Under the pieces are notes generated by a model. It had not been told where the DNA came from. It did no database searches and worked only from the letters and a program-made list of their open reading frames with translations. Of a stretch of 37,091 bases of DNA, positions 7,633 through 17,205 are shown piece by piece. The stretch comes from Methanomicrobiales archaeon (GTDB lineage: Archaea > Halobacteriota > Methanomicrobia > Methanomicrobiales > Methanomicrobiaceae). How positions within the stretch are numbered: the stretch's first letter is position 1; the number at the start of each line of letters is the position of its first letter. Location of the stretch: assembly GCA_013415665.1 (NCBI GenBank), contig JAAEEQ010000006.1:1-37091 (forward strand), given 5' to 3'. The translations under genes were made by a program, and so were the position numbers.

Positions 7633-8336
7633 TGGCAATTGAACGGCGTTTTATTGAGGACGGTGTCCGGAAAGCCCGTGTCGAACAGTTCCTGAACAAG
7701 GAACTCAAACGGGCCGGGTACGGCGGCATGGATATTGCCCGCACTCCGCTCGGAACACAGGTGACGATCTTTGCTGAAAAGCCCGGTATCGTGATCGGCA
7801 AAGGCGGCAAGGTCGTCCGCCAGCTGACACAGGATCTGAATACCGGCTTCGGGATCGAGGCACCCCAGATCGAGGTGCAGCAGGTTGAGAATCCGAACTT
7901 CAATGCACAGATCATGGCAGAACGGCTCGCGAACTCACTCGAGCGCGGCTGGTATTTCCGCAAAGCCGGAACCAGCGTCATCCGCCGCGTCATGGAAGCA
8001 GGAGCCCTCGGCTGCGAAGTCGTCATTTCCGGCAAGCTCACCGGCGCCCGTGCACGGGTCCAGAAGTTTACCGAAGGGTACATCAAGCACTGCGGCGAGC
8101 CTTCCGAGACTATCGTGGAGAAGGGCTTCGCTGTCGCAATAAAGAAGCTCGGAACCATCGGTGTCCAGGTCAAGATCATCCCGCCCGGTGCACAGCTGCC
8201 GGATCACTTCGAAGTGCTCCCGCCGGTGCCGAAGAACCCTGAGGCGGATGCGGATCTTACCCCCGACGCGCTTGGCGAGGAGATCGATGCCGAACTTTCC
8301 GAGATGGAAGATGTGCCTGACGCGGAGGACTACTGA
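7632..8336 (+). CDS. rps3: 30S ribosomal protein S3 (uS3)
   Basis: Small-subunit head protein (234 aa) at the mRNA entry channel. An N-terminal type II KH domain holds [13 protein letters not shown] at about 55-67, followed by the S3 C-terminal domain with [21 protein letters not shown]. The last 35 residues form an acidic tail rich in D and E, longer than the core fold requires. Translation is probably coupled to rpl22 through the TAATG overlap. Confidence 0.97.
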   Translation: MAIERRFIEDGVRKARVEQFLNKELKRAGYGGMDIARTPLGTQVTIFAEKPGIVIGKGGKVVRQLTQDLNTGFGIEAPQIEVQQVENPNFNAQIMAERLANSLERGWYFRKAGTSVIRRVMEAGALGCEVVISGKLTGARARVQKFTEGYIKHCGEPSETIVEKGFAVAIKKLGTIGVQVKIIPPGAQLPDHFEVLPPVPKNPEADADLTPDALGEEIDAELSEMEDVPDAEDY

Positions 8337-8337
8337 T

Positions 8338-8541
8338 ATGGCAATCTTTCGAGCGCGTGAAGTTGCCCAGCAGAGCGATGTCGAACTGCAGGAGCAGCTC
8401 GCAAAACTCCAGCTTGAACTGATCCAGGACAAAGGTAAGGTGAGTGCCGGCGGTGCGACCGAGAACCCGGGCCGCATCCGCGAACTTCGCCGCACCATTG
8501 CCCGGATACAGACCGAGCAGACAAAGCGGCAGAAGAAATGA
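8338..8541 (+). CDS. rpl29: 50S ribosomal protein L29 (uL29)
   Basis: A 67-residue helical hairpin protein at the tunnel exit. Recognised by MAIFRAREVAQQSDVELQEQ and the C-terminal NPGRIRELRRTIARIQT. The start is one base after the rps3 stop; the stop overlaps the rnp1 ATG (ATGA). Confidence 0.95.
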   Translation: MAIFRAREVAQQSDVELQEQLAKLQLELIQDKGKVSAGGATENPGRIRELRRTIARIQTEQTKRQKK

Positions 8542-8819
8542 TCACCCCGCAGAACGTGCTCCGGCACGAACTCATCGGGCTCTACGCCCGTGTGGCCTCG
8601 GCTCCAAACCCCTCGCACGAGGGACGTGCCGGGATCATCACGGACGAAAGCCGGAATATGCTCGTGCTTGCGACTCCCTGCGGAATAAAAAAGATCCCGA
8701 AACGATATGCGCTGTTTGATCTTTGCCTCCCTGATGATACCCGGGTCCGGGTTGATGGGTCGGTCCTGGTCATGCAGCCTGAAAAACGAATCAGCATGCG
8801 TATTAGGAACCAGAGGTAA
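8538..8819 (+). CDS. rnp1: RNase P protein component 1 (Rpp29/Pop4)
   Basis: Protein subunit of archaeal RNase P, which matures tRNA 5' ends. The 93-residue product has the Sm-like beta-barrel pattern of Rpp29: NVLRHELIGLYARV, then GIITDESRNMLVL and DGSVLVMQPEKRISMR at the C-terminus. Its place between rpl29 and rps17 is characteristic of archaea. It overlaps rpl29 by four bases. Confidence 0.93.
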   Translation: MITPQNVLRHELIGLYARVASAPNPSHEGRAGIITDESRNMLVLATPCGIKKIPKRYALFDLCLPDDTRVRVDGSVLVMQPEKRISMRIRNQR

Positions 8820-8822
8820 AAT

Positions 8823-9149
8823 ATGGCGAAAAACATCGGATTGAACGTCCCGGTCCCCGAAAGGGAATGCACGGACGTGAATTGTCCATTTCACGGCACT
8901 TTACCGGTACGCGGCCAGGTGATTACCGGTAAGGTCGTGAGTGACCGGATGCAGGGTTCCGTGGTCATAGCACGGGACTACCTGCACTACGTGAAGAAGT
9001 ACAAGCGGTACGAGAAACGCAGCTCGAAACTTCACGCACACAACCCCCCCTGTCTCGGTGTCAAGGTCGGCGATACCGTCAGAATCGCCGAGTGCAGGCC
9101 GCTCTCCAAGACGAAGACCTTTGTTGTCGTGGAGGTGCTTGAGGAATGA
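8823..9149 (+). CDS. rps17: 30S ribosomal protein S17 (uS17)
   Basis: Primary 16S rRNA-binding protein, OB fold, 108 aa. The archaeal N-terminal extension with [17 protein letters not shown] precedes the core ([20 protein letters not shown], then [18 protein letters not shown]). The stop overlaps the rpl14 ATG by four bases. Confidence 0.97.
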   Translation: MAKNIGLNVPVPERECTDVNCPFHGTLPVRGQVITGKVVSDRMQGSVVIARDYLHYVKKYKRYEKRSSKLHAHNPPCLGVKVGDTVRIAECRPLSKTKTFVVVEVLEE

Positions 9150-9544
9150 AAGCAAAGCAGTCCCGGACACCGCGAGCCCTTGCAACGGGTTCACGGCTTG
9201 TCTGTGCAGACAACACCGGAGCCCGGATCGTCGAGATCGTCTCGGTTGATCGCTTCCACGGCGTCCGGCGGCGGCAGCCGAAAATGGGCCTCGGTGACAT
9301 GGCGACGATGACGGTCAAGAAAGGAACGCCCGACATGCGCCGTAAACTTGTCAAGGCCGTGGTCATCCGCCAGAAGAAGGAAATCCGCCGCATCAACGGC
9401 CTTCGGCTTTCGTTTGAGGATAATGCAGCCATTGTCACCAACGAACGCGGAGAACCCCGCGGCACCGAGATTAAAGGGCCGGTAGCCCGTGAAGTGGCCG
9501 AACGCTTCCCGAAGATCGGGTCGATGGCCACGATCATTGTCTGA
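9146..9544 (+). CDS. rpl14: 50S ribosomal protein L14 (uL14)
   Basis: Large-subunit protein (132 aa) in an intersubunit bridge. Core signatures: [17 protein letters not shown], then [20 protein letters not shown] and the C-terminal [22 protein letters not shown] overlap with rps17; about 11 nt before rpl24. Confidence 0.97.
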   Translation: MKAKQSRTPRALATGSRLVCADNTGARIVEIVSVDRFHGVRRRQPKMGLGDMATMTVKKGTPDMRRKLVKAVVIRQKKEIRRINGLRLSFEDNAAIVTNERGEPRGTEIKGPVAREVAERFPKIGSMATIIV

Positions 9545-9555
9545 GGTGGTCTGGA

Positions 9556-9918
9556 ATGGTACGAATTGTAAGCAAACAGCCGAGAAAGCAGCGAAAACTG
9601 CGGTTCAACGCACCCCTGCACCAGCGCGGCAGATTCCTCTCCGCACCACTCTCATCCGAACTCAGGACGAAGTACGGCACCCGGGCCGCCCGCGTTGCCA
9701 AGGGCGATACCGTTCAGGTTCTTCGCGGCGATTTCAGCGGTGAAAGCGGCGTTGTCGACGGCGTCGACACCAGTGCCTGCAAACTGCTTGTCCATGGCGT
9801 TTCATCGACCAAGGCGGACGGCACCGAAGTCCCCCGCCCCATCGATCCTTCGAACGTGCGGATTACGAAACTGAACCTGAAGGACAAGGCACGAGAAGCA
9901 CGTATCGGGAGGGCTTAA
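9556..9918 (+). CDS. rpl24: 50S ribosomal protein L24 (uL24)
   Basis: Assembly-initiating large-subunit protein (120 aa) with a KOW motif: VAKGDTVQVLRGDFSGESG at about 50-70. The N-terminus KQPRKQRKLRFNAPLHQR and the middle segment LRTKYGTRAARV are the archaeal/eukaryotic (L26-like) form. The start follows an SD-like GAGGTGG. Confidence 0.97.
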   Translation: MVRIVSKQPRKQRKLRFNAPLHQRGRFLSAPLSSELRTKYGTRAARVAKGDTVQVLRGDFSGESGVVDGVDTSACKLLVHGVSSTKADGTEVPRPIDPSNVRITKLNLKDKAREARIGRA

Positions 9919-9921
9919 CGT

Positions 9922-10644
9922 ATGTCAAATCATTTAAAACGCCTGACGACGCCCGATTCATGGCGTATCGCCAGGAAAGCAAACACGTTCGTCACCAAGA
10001 CGGCGCCGGGCCCCCACACGGCCCATGCCATGCCCATCGCGGTGTGGCTCCGGGACCATATGGGCACCGCACGCACGATGAAGGAAGTCAAGAAGATCCT
10101 CACCGACCGTGCCGTCATGGTCAACGGCAAGATATGCACCAACCCGAAGCTCGGGATCGGCGTCTTTGACATTATCTCGATCCCGAAGACGGACAAACAC
10201 TACCGGATTCTCCTTGACAAGAAGGGGAACTTTGTTTCCATCGCAATCTCGCCCGAGGCCGCGCAAACGCGCCTCTGCAAGATCCGGAACAAGACGGTCA
10301 TCCCCGGCGGGAAAGTGCAGCTCAATCTGCTCTACGGGGCAAATGTGCTTGCCGACCAGCAGTACAAGCCCAAAGACTCGATCGTGCTGTCCCTCGGAAA
10401 AGACGATCACTTCACGATCGTGGATCACTTCCCCTTCGCCGTGGGCAACATGGCCATGGTCATCGGTGGGCGCCACTCCGGAAAAGTCGGCAGACTCACC
10501 GAGATCAGGGAAGTTCCCGGCAGCACGCCGAACCGCGTGGTGCTCGAGGGCGAGAACGGCGAGCAGTTCGACACGATCGAGGGCTATGTCTTCATGGTAG
10601 GACGGGAGAAGCCTGCCGTATCCGAATGGGGGATTGAGCAGTGA
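9922..10644 (+). CDS. rps4e: 30S ribosomal protein S4e (eS4)
   Basis: Archaeal/eukaryotic-specific small-subunit protein (240 aa). N-terminal [16 protein letters not shown], an S4 RNA-binding domain ([20 protein letters not shown]), a central RS4e domain and a C-terminal KOW motif ([17 protein letters not shown]) appear in the usual order. It starts 3 nt after rpl24 and overlaps the rpl5 GTG. Confidence 0.97.
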   Translation: MSNHLKRLTTPDSWRIARKANTFVTKTAPGPHTAHAMPIAVWLRDHMGTARTMKEVKKILTDRAVMVNGKICTNPKLGIGVFDIISIPKTDKHYRILLDKKGNFVSIAISPEAAQTRLCKIRNKTVIPGGKVQLNLLYGANVLADQQYKPKDSIVLSLGKDDHFTIVDHFPFAVGNMAMVIGGRHSGKVGRLTEIREVPGSTPNRVVLEGENGEQFDTIEGYVFMVGREKPAVSEWGIEQ

Positions 10645-11147
10645 ACCCGATGCAGAATGTCGTGATCGACAAGGTGGTCGTTCATATGGGTGTCGGCGAA
10701 GCCGGTGAAAAACTGGTCAAAGCCGAGGATATCATGAAGGCGATCACCGGCCAGCAGAGCGTCCGCTCGTTTGCAAAAAGGACCCAGCCTGCCTTCGGCA
10801 TCCGGAAAGGGCAGCCCATCGGATGCAAAGTGACCCTGCGCGGGGAAAATGCAACGGCCTTTATCGGAACTGCGCTCGACATCATCGAACGAACGCTGAT
10901 GGCACGGCAGTTCGACATCAACGGCAATGTCTCCTTCGGGATCGAGGAACACACGGATTTCCCGGGCCAGTCGTACGATCCGATGATCGGCATCTACGGC
11001 ATGGACATCACCGTTGTGCTGGAGCGCCCCGGCGTGCGGATAGCACGCAGATCGATCGAACGCAGGAAACTTCCTGCCGCACAGCGGGTGCGTCGCGACG
11101 ATGCGATCCGGTTCATGCAGGAATCCTATAACGTCGAGGTGCAATAA
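10641..11147 (+). CDS. rpl5: 50S ribosomal protein L5 (uL5)
   Basis: Binds 5S rRNA and contacts the P-site tRNA (168 aa). It begins [20 protein letters not shown] and continues with [19 protein letters not shown] and [20 protein letters not shown], all family hallmarks. The start appears to be GTG 10641, overlapping the rps4e stop (GTGA); ATG 10650 is the alternative. The stop overlaps the rps14 ATG by one base. Confidence 0.95.
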   Translation: MNPMQNVVIDKVVVHMGVGEAGEKLVKAEDIMKAITGQQSVRSFAKRTQPAFGIRKGQPIGCKVTLRGENATAFIGTALDIIERTLMARQFDINGNVSFGIEEHTDFPGQSYDPMIGIYGMDITVVLERPGVRIARRSIERRKLPAAQRVRRDDAIRFMQESYNVEVQ

Positions 11148-11323
11148 TGGCGGAAGAGCAGAAAGAAAAAGGACAGACGACCGTCCGAAAATTCGGGCGC
11201 GGTGCAAACGAATGCCAGATGTGCGGCCGGAAACAGGGCCTTGTGCGCCGGTACAATATCTACCTCTGCCGCCAGTGCTTCCGCGAATGGGCGGCACGGA
11301 TCGGCTTTAAAAAGATGGACTGA
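11147..11323 (+). CDS. rps14: 30S ribosomal protein S14, zinc-binding (uS14)
   Basis: A 58-residue protein of the small-subunit head. Four cysteines in two pairs, CQMC at 23-26 and CRQC at 41-44, form a zinc ribbon; the C-terminus is [14 protein letters not shown], the standard archaeal ending. An N-terminal EEQKEKGQ extension makes it slightly longer than many archaeal homologues. ATG 11147 overlaps the rpl5 stop by one base (TAATG). Confidence 0.95.
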   Translation: MAEEQKEKGQTTVRKFGRGANECQMCGRKQGLVRRYNIYLCRQCFREWAARIGFKKMD

Positions 11324-11338
11324 AAGGAGAGGAAAAGC

Positions 11339-11731
11339 ATGGCACGACTCAATCCAATCGCAGATGCGATGGGCATCATCAAGAACGCCTCCGCAGTCGG
11401 CAAAGACGAGTGCATCGTCGAACCGGCAAGCAAACTCTTCGGCGCGATGCTCGGCATCATGAAGGAAAACGGTTATGTCGGGGACTTTGAGTTCATCGAT
11501 GACGGGCGCGGCGGCCAGTTCCGCGTACACCTGATCGGCAAGATCAACAAGTGCGGCGTCATTACTCCCCGGTACGCGGTCAAGGTGAGCGAAATGGAAT
11601 ACTGGGAAACCCAGTTCCTGCCCGCGAAAAACTTTGGAATACTCCTGATTTCCACTTCCAAAGGTGTGCTTTCCCATGAGAGTGCACGGAAAGAGGGAAT
11701 CGGCGGCGAACTGCTGGGATATGTGTACTGA
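11339..11731 (+). CDS. rps8: 30S ribosomal protein S8 (uS8)
   Basis: Central-domain 16S rRNA-binding protein, 130 aa, with N-terminal [14 protein letters not shown], then [15 protein letters not shown] and the C-terminal [20 protein letters not shown] signature. Preceded by a good SD (AAAGGAGAGG, 11323-11332). Confidence 0.97.
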   Translation: MARLNPIADAMGIIKNASAVGKDECIVEPASKLFGAMLGIMKENGYVGDFEFIDDGRGGQFRVHLIGKINKCGVITPRYAVKVSEMEYWETQFLPAKNFGILLISTSKGVLSHESARKEGIGGELLGYVY

Positions 11732-11741
11732 GGGTGTGACA

Positions 11742-12266
11742 ATGGCATTTGAAAAGAAAGTCGATATCCCGGGCAACGTCACGGTGACGATGGACGGGAC
11801 GACGCTTGTGGTTTCAGGGCCAAAAGGGACGCTCAAACGTGAAATGCGCTACCCTCAGGTCTCCGTTGACTGCGATGAGGAAACTGTCCTCTTCGCGACC
11901 GGATCCGATCGCAAGCGCATCGTTGCGATGGTCGGCACCTATGCAGCGCATACAAACAATATGTTCCAGGGCGTTACCGAGGGCTTCGAGTACCGGATGA
12001 AGGTGGTGTACAGCCACTTCCCGATCCAGCTCAAGGTAGCCGGCAACCGGCTTGAGATCATCAACTTCCTTGGTGAAAAAGAAGCCCGGTATGCCCGGAT
12101 CCTTGACGGCGTCTCCGTCAAGCTCGGAAATGATGAAGTGACCGTATCAGGCATCGACAAGGATGCCGTCGGATCGACCGCCGCCAATATCGAGACGGCA
12201 ACCCATATCAGGAAGCGCGATCCGCGGGTCTTTCAGGACGGCATATACGTTGTTGAGAAGGTGTGA
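11742..12266 (+). CDS. rpl6: 50S ribosomal protein L6 (uL6)
   Basis: Large-subunit protein (174 aa) of two similar domains near the GTPase-factor site. It starts MAFEKKVDIPGNVTVTMDG, and VSGPKGTLKREM plus the C-terminal IETATHIRKRDPRVFQDGIY confirm the archaeal/eukaryotic L9-like form. The start is set at ATG 11742 by SD GAGGGTGTGA; the frame's extension upstream overlaps rps8 and is not used. Confidence 0.96.
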   Translation: MAFEKKVDIPGNVTVTMDGTTLVVSGPKGTLKREMRYPQVSVDCDEETVLFATGSDRKRIVAMVGTYAAHTNNMFQGVTEGFEYRMKVVYSHFPIQLKVAGNRLEIINFLGEKEARYARILDGVSVKLGNDEVTVSGIDKDAVGSTAANIETATHIRKRDPRVFQDGIYVVEKV

Positions 12267-12271
12267 TGCAG

Positions 12272-12682
12272 ATGGCGGATGAAACAAAAAGGCTGATTCG
12301 GGCGCGTGCCCGCAACCGTGCAACATTCAAGCGCCAGGGACTGAGCCGCAAGAAGAAGCTCGAGGATACCTGGCGGCGGCCGCGTGGTCTGCAGAGCAAA
12401 CAGAGAAAACAGTACCGTGCAAAGGGACGCCACCCGCGGCCCGGCTTCGGCGCACCGGTCAAAGTCCGCGGGTTCCACCCGAGCGGCTATGCGGAAGTGC
12501 ATGTCTGCAACGTGGCGGACCTCGAGGGGCTCGACGCGGCAACCCAGGCGATCCGCATCGGCGGCACCGTTGGAAACCGCAAGCGTGAAGCAATTCAGGC
12601 GAAAGCCCTTGAATACGGTCTTAAAGTCATTAACCCGAAAGAGGTCGGGACTCCCGAAGCGGGGGTGACGGACGATGAGTGA
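12272..12682 (+). CDS. rpl32e: 50S ribosomal protein L32e (eL32)
   Basis: Archaeal/eukaryotic-specific large-subunit protein, 136 aa. Recognised by FKRQGLSRKKKLEDTWRRP, RPGFGAPVKVRGFHPSGY and AIRIGGTVGNRKREAIQAKA. ATG 12272 is favoured because AAGGTGTGAT sits just upstream; ATG 12266 (overlapping the rpl6 stop) would add two residues. The 3' end overlaps rpl19e by 8 nt. Confidence 0.95.
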   Translation: MADETKRLIRARARNRATFKRQGLSRKKKLEDTWRRPRGLQSKQRKQYRAKGRHPRPGFGAPVKVRGFHPSGYAEVHVCNVADLEGLDAATQAIRIGGTVGNRKREAIQAKALEYGLKVINPKEVGTPEAGVTDDE

Positions 12683-13127
12683 CCTTACCAACCAGCGGCG
12701 CATGGCTGCCGCGATCCTGAAATGCGGTGTGCACCGGGTCTGGCTGGATGCGGAACGCATCTCCGATATCGGGAACGCCATTTCACGCGACGATGTCCGT
12801 GGCCTTATTGACGAAGGCGCGATCCGCGCCCGCCCCAAAACGGGGGTCAGCCGCGGCAGGGCTCGCATAAAAGCGGCGAAACGCTCATACGGGCACTGCA
12901 AGGGAGCCGGACGGCGAAAGGGAGCCTCTGGAGCCCGCACACCGTCCAAAGAACAGTGGATGAAAAAGATCCGTGCAATCCGGCGCACATTACGCGAAAT
13001 GCGCGAGGAAGGGACGATTAACCCGCACCTGTACCGCGTGATGTACCGCAAGGCCGCCGGCGGCCAGTTCCGCAGCGTTGCGCATATGAAAGCACAGATG
13101 GAGTCGATTTCAGGGAGGATGGACTGA
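12675..13127 (+). CDS. rpl19e: 50S ribosomal protein L19e (eL19)
   Basis: Archaeal/eukaryotic-specific protein with long helices, 150 aa: [39 protein letters not shown] and the C-terminal [20 protein letters not shown]. It starts inside the last codons of rpl32e (8 nt overlap), indicating coupled translation. Confidence 0.96.
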   Translation: MSDLTNQRRMAAAILKCGVHRVWLDAERISDIGNAISRDDVRGLIDEGAIRARPKTGVSRGRARIKAAKRSYGHCKGAGRRKGASGARTPSKEQWMKKIRAIRRTLREMREEGTINPHLYRVMYRKAAGGQFRSVAHMKAQMESISGRMD

Positions 13128-13128
13128 T

Positions 13129-13656
13129 ATGGCAACGGGACCGCGGTATTTTGTCCCATTCCGGAGACGGAGAGAGGGGAAGACCGATTACTACAAACGG
13201 ATGAAGCTGCTCCTCTCCGAAAAGCCCCGGATGGTGGTGCGGAGAACCAACCGCCAGATCATCATCCAGCTTGTCGAAGCTGAAATGGTGGGTGACCGGA
13301 CGCTCGTCGCCGCCTACTCAACGGAACTGGAACGGTTCGGGTATACGGGTGCGACGGCGAATACGCCCGCTGCCTACCTGACCGGCATCCTGTTTGCCGT
13401 CAAGGCGCAGAACGCCGGATATACGGAGGCCATCCTCGACATCGGCCTTGCCCGCGCCACTGTCGGTGCACGGGTGTTCGCGGCGCTCAAGGGCGCTGTT
13501 GAAGCAGGGCTTGATATCCCCCATGGCGAGAGCATCCTTCCGGATGACGACCGTGTGAGGGGTGTGCATATTGCAGAATATGCACCGGAGCGTGCGGGGA
13601 GTCTCGTACAGAACGTCGAAGACACAGCAGAGGCAATCAGAAAGGAGCTGGTGTGA
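13129..13656 (+). CDS. rpl18: 50S ribosomal protein L18 (uL18)
   Basis: 5S rRNA-binding protein (175 aa), archaeal/eukaryotic L5-like form: [20 protein letters not shown] at the N-terminus, [19 protein letters not shown], and [19 protein letters not shown]-type C-terminal sequence. One base separates it from the rpl19e stop. Confidence 0.96.
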   Translation: MATGPRYFVPFRRRREGKTDYYKRMKLLLSEKPRMVVRRTNRQIIIQLVEAEMVGDRTLVAAYSTELERFGYTGATANTPAAYLTGILFAVKAQNAGYTEAILDIGLARATVGARVFAALKGAVEAGLDIPHGESILPDDDRVRGVHIAEYAPERAGSLVQNVEDTAEAIRKELV

Positions 13657-13657
13657 C

Positions 13658-14275
13658 ATGGCATGGGAACAGGAAGAATGGATTCCCCTCACCGGCCTGG
13701 GAAAAGCAGTTGCCGCAGGACAGATCGGAAGCATCGATGAGGTGCTCGAGAGCGGCAAGCCCATCAAAGAGCCACAGATCGTGGACTATTTCCTCCCCGA
13801 CCTCGAGGACGAGGTCCTCGACATCAACATGGTGCAGCGGATGACTGACAGCGGCAGGCGCGTGAAGTTCCGCTGCGTCGTTGTTGTCGGTAACAAAAAC
13901 GGGTATATCGGGTTCGGGCAGGCAAAAGATGCCCAGGTAGGAAACGGTATCAAAAAGGCAATCGACAACGCGAAACTGAACCTGATTAAGGTCAAACGTG
14001 GCTGCGGCAGCTGGGAATGCGGCTGTGGCGTAAACCACTCGATTCCGGTCCAGGTCTCGGGCAAGGCGGGCAGCGTACGGGTCACCCTCAAACCCGCCCC
14101 CCAGGGAATCGGACTGGTCACCGGTGATATCGGGAAGAAAGTGCTCCAGCTTGCGGGCATCAGGGACGTCTGGACCTATACCAGCGGCCAGACCCGCACG
14201 ACCATCAATTACGCCAAGGCGACCTTCGAAGCCTTACGGCAGACCAATCTGGTCCGGGTGGGAGGATCCGAGTAA
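13658..14275 (+). CDS. rps5: 30S ribosomal protein S5 (uS5)
   Basis: Small-subunit protein at the mRNA entry and decoding region, 205 aa. It has the N-terminal archaeal extension ([19 protein letters not shown]), the S5 dsRBD ([20 protein letters not shown]) and a C-terminal domain with [23 protein letters not shown] 13658 is one base after the rpl18 stop and preceded by GGAGCTGGTGTGA. Confidence 0.96.
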   Translation: MAWEQEEWIPLTGLGKAVAAGQIGSIDEVLESGKPIKEPQIVDYFLPDLEDEVLDINMVQRMTDSGRRVKFRCVVVVGNKNGYIGFGQAKDAQVGNGIKKAIDNAKLNLIKVKRGCGSWECGCGVNHSIPVQVSGKAGSVRVTLKPAPQGIGLVTGDIGKKVLQLAGIRDVWTYTSGQTRTTINYAKATFEALRQTNLVRVGGSE

Positions 14276-14736
14276 TGTACGCGATAGTGCAGGTGCGCGG
14301 CGTTGTCAAGACCCCGCGTGAAATCAAGGACACGCTTAAGATGCTTCGTCTGCATCACATCAACCACTGTGTGCTTGTGCCCGATACGCCCGCCTATCTC
14401 GGGATGATCCGGAAGGTCAAGGACTTCGTGGCATACGGCGAGATCGATGCCCCGGTGCTGGGCGAGATTCTCAGCACCCGCGGCCGCCTTACCGGCAACA
14501 TCCGTCTCACCGACGAGTATGTCAAAGAGCACAGCCGGTTTGAGAACATCGATGCGTTTGCACAGGCGCTCTGTGCCGGCGAGGCTGCAATGGCCGATAT
14601 CCCCGGGTTAAAGCCGGTGATGCGGCTGCACCCGCCCCGCAAGGGTTTCCGCTCGATCAAGCGGACCTACCAGCAGGGCGGCGCACTCGGATATTACGGG
14701 CAGGAGATCAATGGCCTCCTGCATAAAATGAGGTGA
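14275..14736 (+). CDS. rpl30: 50S ribosomal protein L30 (uL30)
   Basis: Large-subunit protein in the archaeal long form (153 aa), homologous to eukaryotic L7. It starts [20 protein letters not shown] and includes LKMLRLHHINHCVLVPD and the C-terminal RLHPPRKGFRSIKRTYQQGG. TAATG overlap with rps5. Confidence 0.96.
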   Translation: MYAIVQVRGVVKTPREIKDTLKMLRLHHINHCVLVPDTPAYLGMIRKVKDFVAYGEIDAPVLGEILSTRGRLTGNIRLTDEYVKEHSRFENIDAFAQALCAGEAAMADIPGLKPVMRLHPPRKGFRSIKRTYQQGGALGYYGQEINGLLHKMR

Positions 14737-14740
14737 AGAC

Positions 14741-15166
14741 ATGCCGGTCAACAAACGTTCAAAATACCGGGGTTCACGCACATGCGGCGGCGGTACGCAT
14801 AAAAACCGCCGCGGTGCAGGGAACCGGGGTGGAAGGGGCCGGGCGGGGCACCGTGATCACCGCTTCTCCCACTTCCTCCTTGCAGGGCTCGTGCACAACG
14901 GCAAGCACGGCTTTGTCCACAAGCAGGCCGCGAATGTATCCGTGCTGAACATCGGCGAGATCAGCGAGATCGCAGATGCCCTCGTCGATGCCGGAATCGC
15001 GGTGAAAGAAGGGGATGCCATCGTGCTTGACGCAGACCAGATCGGTATCGATAAGATACTTGGCGGCGGAAAAGTAACACAGAAGATGCACATTCAGGCG
15101 CGTGCATGTTCTGCACAGGCACAAAGCAAGATTGAAGAACTGGGCGGTCAGGTAACGATCGTCTGA
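14741..15166 (+). CDS. rpl15: 50S ribosomal protein L15 (uL15)
   Basis: Late-assembly large-subunit protein (141 aa). A glycine/arginine/histidine-rich N-terminus (KYRGSRTCGGGTHKNRRGAG) precedes the globular domain with LVDAGIAVKEGDAIVLDADQ and GGGKVTQKMHIQARA. Last ribosomal protein of the operon. Confidence 0.96.
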   Translation: MPVNKRSKYRGSRTCGGGTHKNRRGAGNRGGRGRAGHRDHRFSHFLLAGLVHNGKHGFVHKQAANVSVLNIGEISEIADALVDAGIAVKEGDAIVLDADQIGIDKILGGGKVTQKMHIQARACSAQAQSKIEELGGQVTIV

Positions 15167-15190
15167 TAACAAATTTTTTCTGGTGAACGC

Positions 15191-16624
15191 ATGGGAGCGA
15201 TGCTTGATCGGATGGAGCCACTCCTTGCCGCGATGCCCGCGGTACGGAGCCCGGAAGGCCATGTCCACTTCAAAAACAAACTGCTGTGGACACTGGCAGT
15301 TCTGATGCTGTATTTTATGCTGACAAACATTCCGGTGTTTGGACTCGATACGAATGCACAGGATATTTTCCAGTATTACCGGGCACTGCTTGCAGGTGCG
15401 AACGGTTCAATCGTGCATCTCGGTATCGGGCCGATTGTGACCGCGTCGATCGTGCTGCAGCTCTTAAAAGGCGCCGATCTCCTCAACCTGGACACCAGTG
15501 ACGCACGCGGCCAGGTCATGTACATGGGGCTGCAGAAGATGCTGATCTTTGTCATGATCGTGCTCGAAGCGGCACCGAACGTCATAGGCGGCTTTCTCCA
15601 GCCTGACCTGGGCATCGCCGATGCGTTCTTCGCCGGGAATGCCGGAATGCTTTCGTTTGTGATATTCCTGCAGATCTGCATCGGCGGGCTCCTGATATTT
15701 CTGCTCGACGAAGTCGTCACGAAGTGGGGGATGGGATCCGGTGTCGGCCTCTTCATCGTGGCCGGGATATCACAGGGGCTGGTCAACGGTTTTCTCAACT
15801 GGCTCCCGGTCAACGATCCCTATCCCGTCGGGTTTTTCCCGCGGCTTGTCGCCGTCGTTACCGACGGGGCCAATTTCCTCGAATACTTCGGGACGGATAT
15901 GTTGGCTTTCGTCACAACGATAGCGATATTTCTCATCATCGTCTATGTCGAATCGACCCGGATTGAAATCCCGCTTGCCCATACGGCTGTCCGGGGCGCC
16001 CGCGCACGGTTCCCGGTCAAACTCATCTACGCAAGCGTCCTTCCCATGATCCTCGTGCGGGTACTGCAGGCGAATATCCAGATGCTCGGCCTGTTCTTAA
16101 ACAACGTCGGCATAACGGTGCTCGGCAGGTTCCAGGGGCAGACGCCTGTCGACGGCCTGATGTACTTCCTCGCTCCTATCTACGGCCCCTCGGACTGGAT
16201 GTGGTGGACGACCGATCTTGGCCATGCGCCATGGGAGGTTCTATTACGCATGGGGATTGATATTTCCATCATGGTGGTCGGCGGTGCCGTCTTTGCCCTT
16301 TTCTGGGTCAAGACGGCCGGGCTCGATTCATCACACGTGGCACGCCAGATTCAGATGAGCGGGATGCATATTCCCGGGTACCGCCGGAATACGCAGGTGC
16401 TGGAAAAGTACCTCGACCGGTATATCCCACGGATCACGGTGATCGGCGGTATTTTCATCGGTCTCCTGTCAGTGTTCGCCAACCTCTTCGGTGTTATCGG
16501 GGCTGTCGGCGGCACCGGTCTCCTCCTGACGGTCAGTATCGTCTACCGTCTCTACGAGGAGATTGCAAGCGAGCAGATCATGGAGATGTATCCGTTCATG
16601 CGTGGCTTCTTTGGAAAGGAGTGA
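15191..16624 (+). CDS. secY: Protein translocase subunit SecY
   Basis: Channel-forming subunit of the Sec translocon in the cytoplasmic membrane (477 aa, the usual archaeal length). The amphipathic N-terminus is followed by about ten hydrophobic segments; the plug-region motif (GIGPIVTASIVLQLL), the cytosolic loop RIEIPLAHTAVRGARARFPV and the C-terminal GMHIPGYRRNTQVLEKYLDR are typical. It sits 24 nt after rpl15 in the classic spc arrangement. Confidence 0.98.
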   Translation: MGAMLDRMEPLLAAMPAVRSPEGHVHFKNKLLWTLAVLMLYFMLTNIPVFGLDTNAQDIFQYYRALLAGANGSIVHLGIGPIVTASIVLQLLKGADLLNLDTSDARGQVMYMGLQKMLIFVMIVLEAAPNVIGGFLQPDLGIADAFFAGNAGMLSFVIFLQICIGGLLIFLLDEVVTKWGMGSGVGLFIVAGISQGLVNGFLNWLPVNDPYPVGFFPRLVAVVTDGANFLEYFGTDMLAFVTTIAIFLIIVYVESTRIEIPLAHTAVRGARARFPVKLIYASVLPMILVRVLQANIQMLGLFLNNVGITVLGRFQGQTPVDGLMYFLAPIYGPSDWMWWTTDLGHAPWEVLLRMGIDISIMVVGGAVFALFWVKTAGLDSSHVARQIQMSGMHIPGYRRNTQVLEKYLDRYIPRITVIGGIFIGLLSVFANLFGVIGAVGGTGLLLTVSIVYRLYEEIASEQIMEMYPFMRGFFGKE

Positions 16625-16630
16625 GGTTCT

Positions 16631-17200
16631 TTGGGAAAAACAGTCGTCATCACCGGCGTCCCCGGCGTCGGGAAAACCACCGTCATCAACGGCGCGCTGG
16701 CAGCCCTCGAAAAGGAGGGCGTCAGCTACCAGTCAATCAATTTCGGAACGTTCATGTTCGAGGTTGCGTCCCAGGAAGGGATCGCAAGCGATCGCGACGA
16801 GATGCGCAGACTCGACCAGGATGTCCAGCGAAGGCTCCAGCGCAGCGCAGCACAGGGGATTGCGCAGATCGAGGGGAACATCATTGTCGACACGCACTGT
16901 ACGGTCAGCACCCCGAAAGGCTACCTTGCCGGTCTGCCCGAATGGGTGCTCCGGGAATTAAAGCCCGATATCTTTGTGCTTGTCGAGACCGACGAAGATC
17001 AGATCCTCTCCCGCCGCCTCTCCGATGCCAGCCGCGTCCGGGACATGGACGGGTACATGGGCATTCGCGACCACCAGCAGTTCAACCGGTCAATTGCGGC
17101 ATCCTATGCCATGTATTCGGGATGTACCGTCAAAATCGTCAGGAATGCGGACTTTCTGCTTGACAAAGCCGTTGCCGACATGGTCGAAATCCTGAGGTGA
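16631..17200 (+). CDS. adkA: Archaeal-type adenylate kinase
   Basis: Converts ATP + AMP to 2 ADP in the cytoplasm. The 189-residue product has the P-loop GVPGVGKTT at about 9-17, followed by INFGTFMFE and IIVDTHCTVSTPKGYLAGLP, characteristic of the archaeal AdkA family rather than bacterial Adk. The start is TTG 16631, preceded by GTGAGG and 6 nt after secY; there is no ATG at the right position. Position after secY is conserved in euryarchaea. Confidence 0.95.
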   Translation: MGKTVVITGVPGVGKTTVINGALAALEKEGVSYQSINFGTFMFEVASQEGIASDRDEMRRLDQDVQRRLQRSAAQGIAQIEGNIIVDTHCTVSTPKGYLAGLPEWVLRELKPDIFVLVETDEDQILSRRLSDASRVRDMDGYMGIRDHQQFNRSIAASYAMYSGCTVKIVRNADFLLDKAVADMVEILR

Positions 17201-17205
17201 GGCGG